From: Krasilnikovozyma curviuscula
Taxonomy: Eukaryota; Basidiomycota; Tremellomycetes; Cystofilobasidiales; Mrakiaceae
Assembly (NCBI GenBank): GCA_014825775.1
Contig: MVAQ01000161.1
Location: 1 to 49,309 of the forward strand
Reading direction: 5' to 3'
Length of the DNA: 49,309 nt
Positions 19,765 through 32,395 of this stretch are shown here, piece after piece; positions within the stretch are counted from its first letter, which is position 1, and every line of letters begins with the position of its first letter. The notes under the pieces are model-generated. The model worked only from the letters and a program-made list of their open reading frames with translations. It made no database searches and had not been told where the DNA came from. A program made the position numbers and the translations under genes.

Positions 19765-22700
19765 ATGGCTGGTGTCAGAATCGCAGCTGATCGTGGTGGT
19801 ACCTTCACTGTAAGCGCTGGTGTCTTTCCACAATACGTTCCCGGCGTTTCAAACAATTTTTTTGCAGTGCTGACGATTTTTGGTGGACATTCTCTTTGTG
19901 GTCTTGCACTGGTCTTCAAAACCGTAAACTCTAGGATATCTGGGCTTATCTCCCTACACAACCCCCAGCCGCTTCCCTCTCACCTGAAATCTTGGGCAAC
20001 GCTGTTATCGCCAATGCGAAAGAAGGAGGTGTCGAAGTCCAGCTGAAGCTGTTATCGGTGGATCCTGCGAACTACAACGATGCTCCAAGTGAGGGAATTA
20101 GAAGGATACTTCAGATTGCTCAGGGAATCATAATTCCCAAGGGAGAGAAGCTTGATACATCAATCATCGACTCCGTCCGAATGGGCACTACTGTCGCTAC
20201 GAACGCTCTTTTAGAACGACAAGGAGACGACTTTGGACTGGTTATGACGAAAGGGTTTAAAGATCTACTCGAAATAGGTGCGTTGTTGATATGTTGCTCT
20301 TCCGCTTTGTTACCCGTCCAATTTTGACTGACTGACCTACTAACTTCACATGACCTACTTCAGGAGATCAAACTAGACCTGATCTGTTTGATCTATCTAT
20401 TTCTACAAAGCCATCACTGCTCTAGTAAGTTTCATTCGTTCTCGATGAAGACATTCTTACTTACTATTCACGAGGGTTTGTTCTTGTGTGTACTCTCACT
20501 GCTCCTTAGCTCACGCTCTAACGTCATTGAAGCTGATGAGAGGGTCACTCCTGAAGGATGGACTCTTGATCCAGCTCGTCAGACTGTCGAAGGGCTATTG
20601 GCAGCTGCGGAGACGAGCACTGAAGAAGGAACTGTTGAAGTCGGTGTGTCCGATGAAGTCGTCAGGATTTTGAAACGTCTTGGTAAAGATCCAAAGCTCT
20701 CCAGATTTTTTGTGCTACAACTGATAAAAGCGGTCTCTTCTATTCGCTACAGACCAGGAAAAGCTGCGCCGTGATCTTCAAGCGCTTTACGACAAGGGTC
20801 TTCGTTCGCTTGCTGTCTGTTTACTGCATTCCTACACCTATCCAAACCATGAGAAGCAGGTGGAAGAGATTGCGAAGTCTATCGGTTTCACTCAAATCTC
20901 ACTCTCGTCCACAATCTCACCAAGCCCTCGAGCTGTCCCCCGAGGAAACTCAGCATGCCTCGATGCTTACCTGTACGTCTCCATCATCTCAATAATTCAG
21001 TAAGATACTCTATACTCACTTTTTCATTGGACAGTTCGCCCATCTTGACGACGTATGTCGAAAAGTTCCTCAGCAACTTTAAGGATGGGGTTGCAGGGAA
21101 ACGTTGCGATTTCATGCAGTCGGATGGTGGTCTCGTCAGCTCTGACAGCTTCAAAGGAGTAAGGGCAGTTCTGAGTGGACCTGCTGGAGGTGTTGTCGGG
21201 GTGAATATGCTATGTGTAGTCTTCTGCTACTTACCGACAAGTGCTGACAGTGTCTGCTTCTATTTTGTTAGTGCGCTCTCACCTCTTATTCTGACAAGAG
21301 AAAGAAGCCAATAGTCGGTTTCGATATGGGGGGTACTTCAACAGACGTTAGCAGATTTGGAGGAGATTTCGAATTGGTGTTCGAAGCTGTCACGGCGGGA
21401 ATCAAAGTGGCTGTACCTCAGCTTTCCATCGAAACCGTCGCTGCTGGGGGTGGATCAAAACTGACATACAAGAACGGTTTGTTCTGCGTGGGACCTGAGT
21501 CGGTGGGAAGCCATCCAGGACCTGCCTGTTACAGGAAGGGTGGTGAACTTGCTGTATGTAGCTTTATTTCGTCGAAGCGTTTTCTTCGCTGAACATACCT
21601 TCTTTCATAACTTCCAGATTACCGATGCCAATCTTGTGCTTGGACGTCTCGTTCCGTCCCAATTCCCGAGTATCTTTGGACCAAATGCTGATCTGCCACT
21701 GGACGTCACCGCGTCTCTGAAGAAGTTCGAGGAACTTACCGCACACATCAACGTTGAACGCAGAAAAGAAAAGGGGAGAGAGTACACTCTGGAAGAAGTT
21801 GCAGCTGGTTTCATCAAGGTTGCGAACGAAGGCATGGCTCGTCCAATGAGAAGCGTGACTGAGATGAAAGGTCTTGCGACGTCTGCTCACGACATGTGTG
21901 CCTTTGGAGGAGCTGGTATGTCTCATAATCAAGTCCAATCTGAGTCCTCTCATACTGACTTTGTAATGCCTGATTCAAGGTGGTCAACACGCCGTCGCAA
22001 TTGCCGCTTCTTTGGGAATCTCAACCGTCATCATTCCAAGATTCTCTTCTATCCTTTCTGCTTATGGTATCGCCTGTGCTGATATTTCAGCAGAAGCAGC
22101 AGCCCCATACGCCTCTACTATCTCCTCTCCATCACCATCAACCTTCGCTGCCATCGACGAGAGAGTCTCGAAGCTGAAGTCCGAAGTCATCTCGAAGTTG
22201 GCTGCCCAAGCAGTATCAGAAGCAGACTCCACCTTCCATGTTACTCTAGGCTGCTTCTATGAGGGCTCTGATACCGTACTCCAAATTCCCTACGCCTCAG
22301 GCGTTGATATGGCTTCCAGCTTCATCGATGCACATTTTAGAGAGACGTCTTTCAACATGGCCAGAAATGTCATGGTGAACGGTGTAAGAGTCAGAGGTGT
22401 TGGAAAATCCTTCAACATTATTCCTGAGGTGAGTACAGTCGAAAGTTTTCCTGCTCCCCATAAACTAACGTTGTCTCCTCAATCTACAGGATTTCGTTGA
22501 TGATCTCGAAGCAGCGAGAAGCAACCTTTCACCTGTTTTAGCCACCTCATCCTCAACAGCATCGACTTACTTCGAGTTTGCAGATGGTGGACGACGTGTG
22601 GAAACTCCAGTGTACCAGCTTGCGTCCCTTGTAGAAGGATGTTTCGTCGAAGGACCAGCGCTCATCGTCGACAAAACCCAAACTATTGTGGTCGAAAATG

Positions 22701-24850
22701 GAAGCAAAGCTGTCATTCTTAGTCAGCATGTTATAATTGATGTCAAGTCTGTCCAGGCTGAAGTTGTTGATTCCCAAGAAGACTTGGTAGTCGATCCCAG
22801 TGAGTTTCAGCTTTGTTGTGACACTGGTTGCTTTCACCATTGACGCGTCTGCTTTCAGTAATGCTTGCTGTCTTTGGTAACAGGTTCATGTCCATCGCTG
22901 AACAAATGGGTCACACTCTGCAACGTACATCGATATCTGTCTCAATCAAGGAACGACTCGACTTCTCCTGCTCCATTCACTCGCCAAACGGTAATCTGGT
23001 AGCAAACGCTCCACATATTCCAGTCCATCTGGGGTCTATGCAATACGCGGTTAGTTCACAACATCAACACTGGCTCGGAAAGCTGAAGTCGGGAGACGTT
23101 TTATTGACGAATCACCCAGAATGGTGAGCATGAGTTCACTTCCGTACCAACGCATTCATCAGTAGTAACTGACAGATTTATCAAAAGGGGAGGAACCCAC
23201 TTGCCCGATTTGACTGTGGTAACTCCCGTCTTCGATCCCGCAGATCCTACTAGCATTCTGTTCTACGTTGCTTCCCGAGGTCATCACACTGGTAAGTACT
23301 GCTTTTTCAAGAACCCTCATTATTGGCTCACTAAGTTTGGCCCCCCCTCGAATAGACATCGGCGGAACTTCGGTGACTTCCATGAACCCGATTGCAAAAG
23401 AACTCTGGCAGGAGGGAGTCTCTGTCAAAAGCTTCAAGCTGGTTTCGGAAGGAAAGTTCGACGAAGAAGGAGTACGCGCGCTTTTCGCAGAGCCAGCTAA
23501 GTACCCTGGGTCATCAGCTACTCGACGTATCGACCACAACATTACAGATCTTCAGGCTGCGATCTCCGCTAATGTTCGAGGACTGAAGCTGGTGAATGGT
23601 GAGTGATTCTGAATATACTTGGCAAAGATAACTACTGAAAGAAATCCATTCCGTGTTGCCGTCAGCTCTCTTTGAAGAGTTCTCTCCAAGAATCGTGCTT
23701 TTCTACATGAGTGCAATTCAGGAGCTTGCTCGTGGTACCATCAGAACATTCTTCAAGTCGACATATGCGAAGTTTGGGGGTAAACCGTTGGAGGCATTCG
23801 ATTTCATGTCAGTAGCATCAGTGAGACGTCACTGTTCTGTTCACTGAACTTTTATTCGAGCGTATAGGGATGATGGTACGAAAATTTCTATCAAGATTGT
23901 TATCGATCCAGAGACAGGCAATGCCACATTCGACTGGACTGGAACCGGTCCTCAGACACACGGAAACTTCAACTCACCCATCTCACTATCCTACGCTGCC
24001 ATTATCTACTGTCTGAGGTCCATGATCACTCCCGACATTCCAATTCCTCTGAATCAGGGTGTTTTGGATCCTGTCACGAACATTGTACCCAAGGGGTGCT
24101 TCCTGAACCCGACTGGTGTCGTCGCCATCTCTGGATCAACAATCGCATCTCAGCGTCTCGTCGACGTTATTCTTAAAGCATTCAAGGCTGCAGCTGCTTC
24201 TCAAGGATGTGCTAACTCTCTAGGATTTGGAACAGGCGGAAAAGATGTCTACGGAAATGTCCTTCCAGGTGTGTTCTTTAGATTTCTCGCTCCGATGGAA
24301 GTCTGCTAAATATTTTTCCCTTCACTCGTCACAGGATTTGCTTATGGTGAAGCCATTGGTGGTGGAAGTGGTGCTGGACCAAGCTGGAATGGCTCTCACG
24401 CAATCTCCGTTCACTCCACAAACACACGACTGACTGATGTTGAGATCATCGAGGCGAGATGTCCCCTCTTGGTACAAGAATTCTCCATCCGTGAAGGTTC
24501 TGGAGGTAAAGGAGAATTCCTTGGAGGTGAGTACTTCTGTTCCGATGATCAATGATAGTTATTAACATGGTGGTTCTTTCGCACTAGGTAACGGATGTAC
24601 ACGTCGCTTCTTGGCTCGAGAAGCGGTCAACTGCTCCATCGTGTCTCAGCGACGAGTCTTTGCGCCGTTTGGAATGGAAGGTGGACAAGATGGAGAGCGA
24701 GGAGCCAATCTCTGGATCCGGAAAGACCCAGAAGACGGGACGATAAGTACAATCTCTTTGGGTAACAATGGTATGGTTAGACTCAACAAGGGTGATGAGG
24801 TGGAAATCCAAACTCCCGCAGGAGGAGGATGGGGTGAAGTTTCAAACTAG
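19765..24850 (+). CDS. OXP1: 5-oxoprolinase (ATP-dependent)
   Basis: Seventeen exons (19765-19809, 19935-20277, 20364-20424, 20510-20682, 20753-20972, 21035-21200, 21272-21553, 21618-21915, 21980-22428, 22490-22799, 22859-23123, 23188-23291, 23356-23598, 23666-23807, 23868-24268, 24335-24526, 24588-24850) encode 1318 aa, normal for eukaryotic 5-oxoprolinase. It opens 5-oxo-L-proline to L-glutamate with ATP, in glutathione turnover. The HyuA half starts with [12 protein letters not shown] (nucleotide-binding), then [20 protein letters not shown] and [11 protein letters not shown]; the HyuB half has [27 protein letters not shown], and NGCTRRF with GGQDGERG near the end. The very small first exon splits the first motif. 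Cytosolic. Fungal relatives acting on hydantoin exist, but the fused A-B layout and motifs favour oxoprolinase. Confidence 0.96.
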
Positions 24851-24941
24851 GTTTAAACTTAGGAGTAGATTTTGTTCTGCTTATTCGAGAGTTTATAGTT
24901 ATATGATACAACTGTTCTATCTACAGAATCTTGGGTATCTT

Positions 24942-26333
24942 CTACATTCTTTCATTGCCAACGACCATATCAAACACCGCAAAAGTGGCTATATTTACAG
25001 GCTAATAAGAGACAAACAAAGGTCAGTTTCCCATGCGCGCTCACGGAAAAAGCCAACTCACAACGGCCCGAACCATTGTGACTGTCAGACCCCTCCACAA
25101 GACCTCGGGCCCTTCCGTCCGCAGACTTTCTTTGAGAGCTCCTCTAAAAGTTCGGTATGGATTTGAGAAATCTAAGGATGGATGCGATTGCATCCTCGTT
25201 TTGATCACGTCGAGAGGGAAAGTAGACAGCCAGCTAGCGACTCCGGCAAGTGAAGATGCCAGCATGAGAGTCCATGCAGAAGGTGGTGGTGAATCTTTGG
25301 TTGGTGAAGCACGGTGAATAGTAGCCTCGTAAGCGAAAAAGTACGGTCCGTAGCTGGCATGGACGAAAGTCCTCTGTCAGCTTCACGTTTCACGCGCGCA
25401 GGACAAATGAGGGAATCATCTCACCCCAGTTCTCTTCCAAGAGTAGGGCTAAATCCTCGATAAGCCCTCCGTATCCTACCTTTGGCACTAGAGCCCCATA
25501 TTCCTCGTAACACTTCTGACATCGCACCATTATGCCCAGTACCAACTTGCTGCTGAATTTTTATGAGCTCCGTTGGACAGCTGTTCAATGCATAAGAAAG
25601 TGTAAGCGGTTCATCATCAGATAAGGAACATAGATTTCTCACCTTACTAATGCTCCTGTTAATCCTGCTAGAGAACCTGTCACGAAGTACATCCACAGCG
25701 GGTGGGGCGGCTTGTCTTCATTTGCGTCTGACAGAGGTTGAAATAGGCGTAGCAGATAATTGTTGGCGGTGAAGATGACACCATTGACTGTTGGCGTGAA
25801 TGTCAAGGGAGATAGTATCCCTTTGTAGACCCCTCTGACGGTCTCTTGGGAAGTGATCGTTTCTAAGAGAAGGTTGCGACGACCCGCGAATCGAGTTCAG
25901 TGACAGGTTCAGAGCACTCAAACTGATAACTCACTAAATGTATTGATGATGCTACCATATCTACCGTTGAAGACTGGGTCTTGATATCTCACTTTCACTG
26001 ATCGAGGAGTAAGACGAGCCGTTAGAAAAAGTAACGGTATGAGATGACAGGATCATATTACGCAACGTGTATCAAATGGATGACCTAAAAGTACACCAGC
26101 AACTCCTTTTCAGATCAAAGATAAGCAAAAAAGACATCAGCAGTCAATCAAAGCCGTTCACGCCAGTACAGTCTCACCACCCATGGTCCCTCCGAGAAAG
26201 TCTAACAGAGGCTGGGCTTAAAAAGAGAGGCAGGTGAGAACTGAGGCAACGCAAGTGATCCTTAGTGATGGTTGGATTCACCTTGAAGCATTGAGACAGT
26301 GGTCGCTGTCATCGTTGGACTTGGAACAGCCAT
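24942..26333 (-). CDS. Mitochondrial carrier (SLC25) family transporter
   Basis: Eight exons (26282-26333, 26178-26216, 26067-26105, 25935-25997, 25643-25862, 25425-25580, 25062-25353, 24942-25001) encode 306 aa, the standard size. Three repeats carry the P-x-[DE]-x-x-[KR] signature: PFDTLK, PTELIK and PLDVIK, each ahead of a loop helix, with six predicted membrane helices. The form GHPFDTLKVRYQ, together with RELGYGPYFFAYE, places it near the basic amino-acid/acylcarnitine branch (SLC25A20/29/45-like), so substrates such as carnitine, ornithine or lysine are candidates; this is inference. Donor GTTGCG in intron 3 is weak but is the only one that rebuilds the first signature. It converges on 5-oxoprolinase with only 91 bases between stops. 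Confidence 0.92.
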
Positions 26334-26931
26334 TGAGAGCGAAGCCACCCAATTCTGGCCCACTTTCTATTCCCTGATATTATTATCCCTATCTTCTAGA
26401 GTGTTTTCTAAGCACCGGTGGGCAAGGGGGTATAATCTCTAAATGATGATTCGGTTCCAGTCGCTGGACGTCCTTCGTGAGACCACTTTGATACAAAGAT
26501 GGATTGATAAGCCGATTAGAAGGAGTTATATATTTCTATTGATGATAGTTTGGAGTTCAGAGGGACCGATAGAACTGCAGTGAAAAGTATACCCGGTAAG
26601 GGTTCTGCCGTCTTCGTTTCTGTGCCAGCGTTTGATGGAGCTACCTAGCTGATGATAAGCTCAAGTTCACCGCAAGATTACAGATGCCCTTTAATCCTAG
26701 GGGCGTGATTACAAAATTAATGTAAAATTCGAGGCTGATGCGGTCAGACGACAAGAGTTTCGAAGAGCTGATAGGTCGCCTCTCTCCACATCGAGGCCAA
26801 AACTCGTTGTCATCTTTAGTAAGTCACAATGGCCCAAATCGCAACTACTTGCATAAAAGTACAGATTCATGTAAAAAACTGACGAGTATTGGTGTCTCTC
26901 TGTCTGTCCTTGCTTTTCGTTTTAGTTCAAA
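26334..26931. other. Divergent promoter region between the carrier and a small orphan gene
   Basis: About 600 bases between the carrier start (minus) and the orphan start (plus). A pyrimidine-rich tract just before the orphan ATG (about 26880-26925) is typical of a transcript start. No other gene seen. Confidence 0.4.
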
Positions 26932-27676
26932 ATGCCCAAAGTAGCCAAGCCACCCACGGTTCTCAGAGTCACCTACCCAACATCGACAGAGACTCTGACG
27001 CCTGCGATGGATAAGGTCTGTAGAGAGCTGATAGAATCTGGAGACTATCCAGCTCTGTTCACACCGAGTAAGAAGGACTCGGGTGTGTTGGTCGAAGTTC
27101 CACGAACGCAGGAGACTGAACCGCCAAAGGGAAAGCAGAGTGCTAGGATCTACGTCGGACGAAAGGAGATTAAAAGCACTGTGGTTGGTAGGAAAACGGC
27201 GAAGCAAGTCGGATTAGCTGGGAGTCAAGGGGCTGCCCAGTGGAACCAGCTGCTGATATGGGCAAGACGAGATAGAGGGGCCATGTTCGATGCTACAAGT
27301 GAGTTTTTATGTTTGAACGATGCTGTAGTGGCTAGGAGTCTTCCACATACGATGCCTCGCTTTTGAGCTCACCAACTGCTGCACGAATGCAAATTGACTA
27401 TCTTATCTTCGGCAGCCCAACAATTCCAGACATCATACCTCTCTCCAGATTACTACTACCCTCCTGCTCTATCAGCTGAAGAGCCAGTTATGACCGGGGA
27501 AGGGCTTGGAAATGAGGGGTCATTACAGGTGCCTGACCAAGAGGTACGCCTTGAGAGCTTGTCCATTTCTTTACGACGCAACTCTGACCGACGCTTTTCC
27601 TTGCTTGTCTCCATTTTTTCTCCTATAGCGCAATCAAAACGGTAGCAGTCCTGGAAGGAGGTCTGGCCGCAGGTGA
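26932..27676 (+). CDS. Small orphan protein, 180 aa
   Basis: Exons 26932-27298, 27416-27543 and 27629-27676 encode 180 aa. I do not recognise a domain. The N-terminal 125 residues look folded (LRVTYPTSTETLTPAMDKVC, GDYPALFTP, ARIYVGRKEIKSTVVGRKTA); the C-terminus is low in complexity, with a Tyr/Pro stretch (SPDYYYPP) and a basic end (PGRRSGRR). There is no signal peptide or membrane segment. All three splice junctions are consensus or near consensus, and frames join cleanly, which supports a real gene. It sits 226 bases upstream of RRP4 on the same strand, with no evident functional link. Confidence 0.7.
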
Positions 27677-27902
27677 TAAGAAGGACAAATCTGTAGACAT
27701 GACAGTACCAGGACAATATCTGTAGAGCAATCATATATGCGTCACATCTTTGTATACTCCATACCCAACCTCTCATCATATACAATAATATATATCTTTC
27801 GTCTATTATCATCTTTCTTTGAGAGTGGCGACACCCCTGCTCGACTTGAGCGACACTCGCAGCTATCGGTCAAGACAAACTCAGCCCATACTCCTAAAAC
27901 TG

Positions 27903-29391
27903 ATGTTCAAGATCAGTCTTCCGAATCCACCTTCTTACTTCGACGACGATGAAGATGATGCAGCTGGCCCGTCAAATTTCAAACGGAGTCGAGACGTCGA
28001 GGAAATGGAGCTCGACGGAATGGATGTTGAGGACGAAGAAGCACGACTAGGGAAGGAGATGCTGGTCGTTCCAGGAATGGTCGTAACTGGGAGCAGTGCT
28101 TTCATGAGGTTAGTCCAATGGGAGTCAGGAGAAGAGCTGAGGCTCGAGAATTCTTCTCGAGTTTCCAATCCCTGCTGATTTTCTCAAACTCTGCTGTTCG
28201 TATCTTTCTAGAGGACATGGTACATACATTGAAGAGGAACAGGTCATTTCCTCATTGGCAGGGACAGTACAAAGGGTCAACAAGCTGGTGTCTGTGAAAG
28301 CTCTCAGGTCGAGGTACGTTTTGAAGTCAAAGTTTGAGCTAGTACGAATTTATCTGAGCTCTTCGACCTTAGATACACACCAGAAGTAGGAGATCTAGTG
28401 ATTGGTCGTATCACCGAAGTCAGTTCAACATCTGTTCTACTCACAATTCTCTGTCAAGCAGGGCCACTCACAACTCCGAATATTTTCTACTACAACAGGT
28501 CGCACCCAAAAGATGGAAAGTAGACGCGAATTCAAAACAGGATGCTGTGCTAATGCTTAGCAGTGTGAATTTGCCCGGTGGAGTGCAGAGGAGAAAGGCT
28601 GAGAGTGATGAGTTACAGATGAGACTGTCAGTATCAAGTTGCGCTTTTGACCAATTCCGTCTAAACTGAATTTTACGCTCAACTTAGGTTCTTTGAAGAG
28701 GGAGATGTAAGTCTGACGGATTATCCTCGCATTGTTAACATATATCTGACAGACTTTGGTAATTATAGTTGCTCGTAGCTGAAGTTCAGGCGCTGATGGC
28801 AGACGGCGCAATGTCATTGCATACCAGATCCCTCAAATACGGAAAGGTGAATCTTTTCCTCTTGTTTATCCCTGAAGCAACGTTTCTCACGATGCTCGCC
28901 TTTCTTTTGCAATCCAGCTACGAAACGGGATCTTGCTGACGATTCCACCAACTCAAATCCGACGACTCAAATCCCATTTCATTTCACTTCCTTTTGGTGT
29001 AGACCTCATTTTGGGCGTGAATGGATACATCTGGGTAGCTATGCATGTTGCGGCGAACGAGGAGAACGAAGATGGCGACGAGGGGTTCGAGGGTGTTGCC
29101 GCTGAGGGCGTCTACAGCAGCAAAAATGACGTGAGTGAACTTCTTTTGCGTATTAGACAGGCAATTTCTGAACTCTTTTGATTCTGGTTTCTCCAGACGA
29201 TACCGCCAGCAACTTTTCAGGCGATCGCGCTGGTATCTCAGATCATCGTACTCCTCTCTAGGAACGACATCCCGCTGACGGCCACACTGCTATCAGAAGG
29301 CTACGATTTTGTTTTGGATAACGGGATTGCTGTCACGTCGGTGTTAGAGCCTGAAGTTGGCGAGTCGATACTTGCGGCGGTAGTTGGATGA
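27903..29391 (+). CDS. RRP4: Exosome complex RNA-binding cap subunit Rrp4
   Basis: Eight exons (27903-28108, 28212-28313, 28373-28418, 28499-28626, 28688-28706, 28769-28846, 28918-29130, 29197-29391) encode 328 aa; one exon is only 19 bases (28688-28706). Rrp4 caps the nuclear and cytoplasmic RNA exosome and binds substrate RNA. Visible: the N-terminal domain VVPGMVV..., with RGHGTY and SSLAGTVQRVNKLVSVKAL; the S1 domain YTPEVGDLVIGRITEV..KRWKVD; then GAMSLHTRSLKYGKLRNG and the KH-type end. The acidic N-terminal block (about residues 12-60, DDDEDD, EEMELDG) is longer than in yeast. An in-frame ATG at 27819 would add 28 residues; the shorter start is chosen because coding-like sequence begins there. 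Confidence 0.94.
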
Positions 29392-29681
29392 GAATGAAAA
29401 CGGCATATTCATTATTTAACCCCACCGAGCTGAGAAATAGCGCAAGAAACAAGAACGAAGGAATCCAGATTTATTTATGCAGAACCAAGATGAAGGAAAG
29501 ACTCCCGGGCAACTAGCACAGCTCAGCTATGCTCGACAAGGAGACCGAAAAAAGACAACGTCAAATGAAGGTAAAATGTGCGAATCAAACGATAGATAGA
29601 GTGTTCAGAATACACATATGTTATGTTGATCAAGTGCAAGCAGATAAAGGAAGTGATGAAGAAAGATTAGTGACAAGCAAT

Positions 29682-31671
29682 CTAAGCTGTACCATCGTAG
29701 GGGTCATCTGAAACGTTCCTGACGCTCAACTGCTTCTTCAGAGGCGTAGACCCACCACTCAAAGAGCTGGCGTTCACAGGTTGTGAGGTGTAAGCTGGAG
29801 CCTCAGCGGCAGTCGTGCTGGAAGAAGCTGCTGGAGCCTGCTCGGTATAGGATGAATAGTCTGGATAAGCTTGATTATGTTGCTGCTGTGGTTGTTGGTG
29901 ACCATAGTTTGGGTCAACAGCATAAGGATCGTGTTGTTGCTGTTGAGGGTACCCGCTCTGGTCGTAATAGCCGGACTGATCTTGAGCGTACTGATGTTGA
30001 TGAGCGTACTGTCCTTGATAATATTCCATCTCAGCCTGGCTAGAGTATCCACCGTATTGGGCATTAGGGTCATAATGCTGCTGGTTAGGATCGTAGTGTT
30101 GCTGGTTTGGATCATAGTTTTGCTGCGACTGATCGTAGTAACCTCCAGCAGATCCATGCCCATCGTTAGAGTACGCCGTAGCGACACCAGCAGTAGCTCT
30201 TCCTACATCCATAAACGGATCATCCAAGTGTGCACCAGAGTGGAGAGTATCGGCTCCTTGAGGGTAGAAGTTGGGCTTTGGTGCGTTGGGATCAACTGGA
30301 GTGGTTGGAATCAAAGTTCGACCTACTCCAGCACGACCTGGTTCGGCAACAGTGAGGGGCCTACTGTTGTATGCAGCAGCTCCAGAAGATGCAATACTTG
30401 TCATAGGGAACTGAGCTTGAGACGTATCCTCTTCAGGGATTGGGTAACCGCTGCCGCGGTAGCCATTCTTAGCAAAGGCATCCTCTTCTCTTTCTCGACG
30501 AGCTCTCTTTCTCTTTTTCTGTTTACAGAACGACAGAGCAAAAGAGGAAAGGGAGAAAACAGGAGGATCAGATGAGCCTGACGTGCCACGCAAAAGGGGG
30601 TCTCGACTGAAGGTGGGGAGCGTTTCTTACGAGATAAAAGAAGATGAAAACTCCAGCACCTGCAGCAGCAGCCAAGGCAATAATGACACCTGCAATACCA
30701 CCACCACTCAGCCTGAGTAGGAATTCATGGAAGCAGAAGAAAGACGCGTGATGTCAGACTCGTGAAGCTGCGCAGTCCAGGAGGTACGAAAATAAAAAAA
30801 GATATTCACGTTGAAGATGATGAAGCAGCTGCAGTAGCAGAACCTTGAGTCCAAGTAGAAACCTTGTTGCTTGCGGTGGTTGCGCTGGTCTTGGACGCGA
30901 CAAGCGTAGGTGTAGTAGTGCTTTTGGTGGAAGACGAAGAAGTTGTGGCGCTGGAGAGGGTAGTTGGAGCTTCAGCGGTTGAAGATGAAGAGGAAGAAGT
31001 TGAAGAAGTGGTCGGTGGTGCAGTTGTAGTTGAGCTGCTGGTTGATGAAGAGGTGGAAGTAGAGGACGTGGTAGATGAAGTTGACGAGGTGGTGGACGAA
31101 CTGGTCGTTGAAGATGTGGAGCTGCTGGTAGCAGAAGCAGAGGAAGAGGCTATGGAAGAAGATGGTGTCGCGGATGTCTGGTGGTATACAAAGAGGCAAG
31201 ATCAGCAAACGTCATCCAGACTGACCGCGTATGCCCTTGGTTAGTCACACGCGCGCAGCGAAAGGAGAGTCTCACACTGGGACTGGTCTCTGAGGTGGGG
31301 AGTGCTGCCGAGGTGGTAGGCAATGAGTTTGTTACTGAATGAGAAAGACAGGATACAGAGCAGTCAGCCATCTGGCAACAATCAAAGAGGCCTGTGCGTC
31401 GTCCTTGTCCTCTGGTCCCTCAAAAAAAGCAAAGACCCCAAATTTTGGGCACTCCTCCCATCAAATTTCGACAGCACTTCGACCAAACAGACGCCAGCTA
31501 GTACTCCACTCTGTAGTTGTAAGACCCATCTGACCTGCTGTATACCTGCTAGCAGCACCTGAATCATCGCGAAAGAAATGCTGCGTACTCACCGGAGGCG
31601 GCGGTACCATTGTCTTGACGATGGACGAGCTGGTGGTTGGTGTTCAACCTAAGAGGTTGACCGTGAGGCAT
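29682..31671 (-). CDS. Ser/Thr-rich single-pass membrane protein with Gln/Tyr-rich cytoplasmic tail
   Basis: Five exons (31593-31671, 31276-31334, 30810-31177, 30631-30712, 29682-30518) encode 474 aa. Residues of about 25-165 are almost pure Ser/Thr with Ala and Pro, an O-mannosylated stalk by composition. One membrane helix follows (GGGIAGVIIALAAAAGAGVF then IFFYL), ending in a strong basic stop (KKRKRARRERE). The roughly 270-residue tail is rich in Gln, Tyr, Asp and Pro, with three 7-residue repeats and many YDPN/YDQ units. This layout is that of fungal wall-stress sensors and polarity proteins (Mid2-, Wsc- or Axl2-like), but no family domain is visible. The N-terminus shows no clear signal peptide, so either the helix itself directs insertion or a 5' exon is missing. 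Confidence 0.82.
30067..30129 (-). repeat. Three tandem 21-base units in the tail of the Ser/Thr-rich membrane protein
   Basis: Three adjacent 21-base units (30067-30087, 30088-30108, 30109-30129) encode three QQ[HN]YDPN heptads in frame. Between them the units differ by a few bases. Such in-frame repeats usually vary in copy number between strains. Confidence 0.8.
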
Positions 31672-32395
31672 TCTGGAGGTATTACGACTGCTTGAGTTGC
31701 AAGTCAGGGGCGTGAATAGGAAGGCGATTTGATACCGAGGGCTGGCTGAAGGACGAGAAGATATTACACGCCTCCGTTTTGTCTCCTGTTGGATCAACTG
31801 TGGGCTGAAAAGAGCCTATCGAGCCCGTATGTAAAGGAATGTGTGTTTTGAAGGACAGTGGGGTTGTATTATGTGCCAAAGATGAATTTGGTGAAGGAAA
31901 ACGTCGGAAGGCAGGTGGCATGGACCTGCAGGTGTCGCGACTGGCGTTTGGGACTGTTTGCCCAGCTGTTATTTAAGCTTTCGAAGCCACTGAATCCTCG
32001 CTGCGCGTTGGGATCATCTTCTCTACACTACACTTTTAAATGATTTTGGGTCCACGGTGGAGAAAAAGCCTTAAAGAGAAAAGGGAAAAAGGGTTAAATA
32101 CAACCTGGCCTCGCCGTCGGTCGGCAAAGATTTCCATGGAATCAGCCCCCTGCGACTCCTTGTTTTCCACACAGCCAAAAGTCAAAACATAAATGTGAGA
32201 ATGATTACTGCCGTGTGAGCTTCGTGCTTAGGCATGCGATAAGGAATTTGCGCTGGGCAATGTGAAACCAAAAACAAGCTGGCTAAACTGGGTGTTCGGC
32301 AGAAGATGGGGTGTCTCTTAAGACCGTCAAGAACAGTTCAACTTTTCGGATAGTTTTTAAACAATACATTAAAGAGAGGGAGAAGAACGAATGCT
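31672..32395. other. Intergenic: promoter of the membrane protein and 3' end of the GPI protein gene
   Basis: About 720 bases between two minus-strand genes. No TATA box, tRNA or coding exon is convincing; the part near 32040-32110 is purine-rich. Confidence 0.4.

Noticed and set aside
29871..30575. Plus-strand frame of 234 codons with many hydrophobic residues
   Set aside because: It is the mirror of the Gln/Tyr-rich tail of the minus-strand membrane protein; CAG-type codons read as Leu/Val on the other strand.
30864..31244. Plus-strand Glu/Val-rich frame
   Set aside because: Antisense of the Ser/Thr-rich stalk (TCx/ACx codons) and without a start or splice context.
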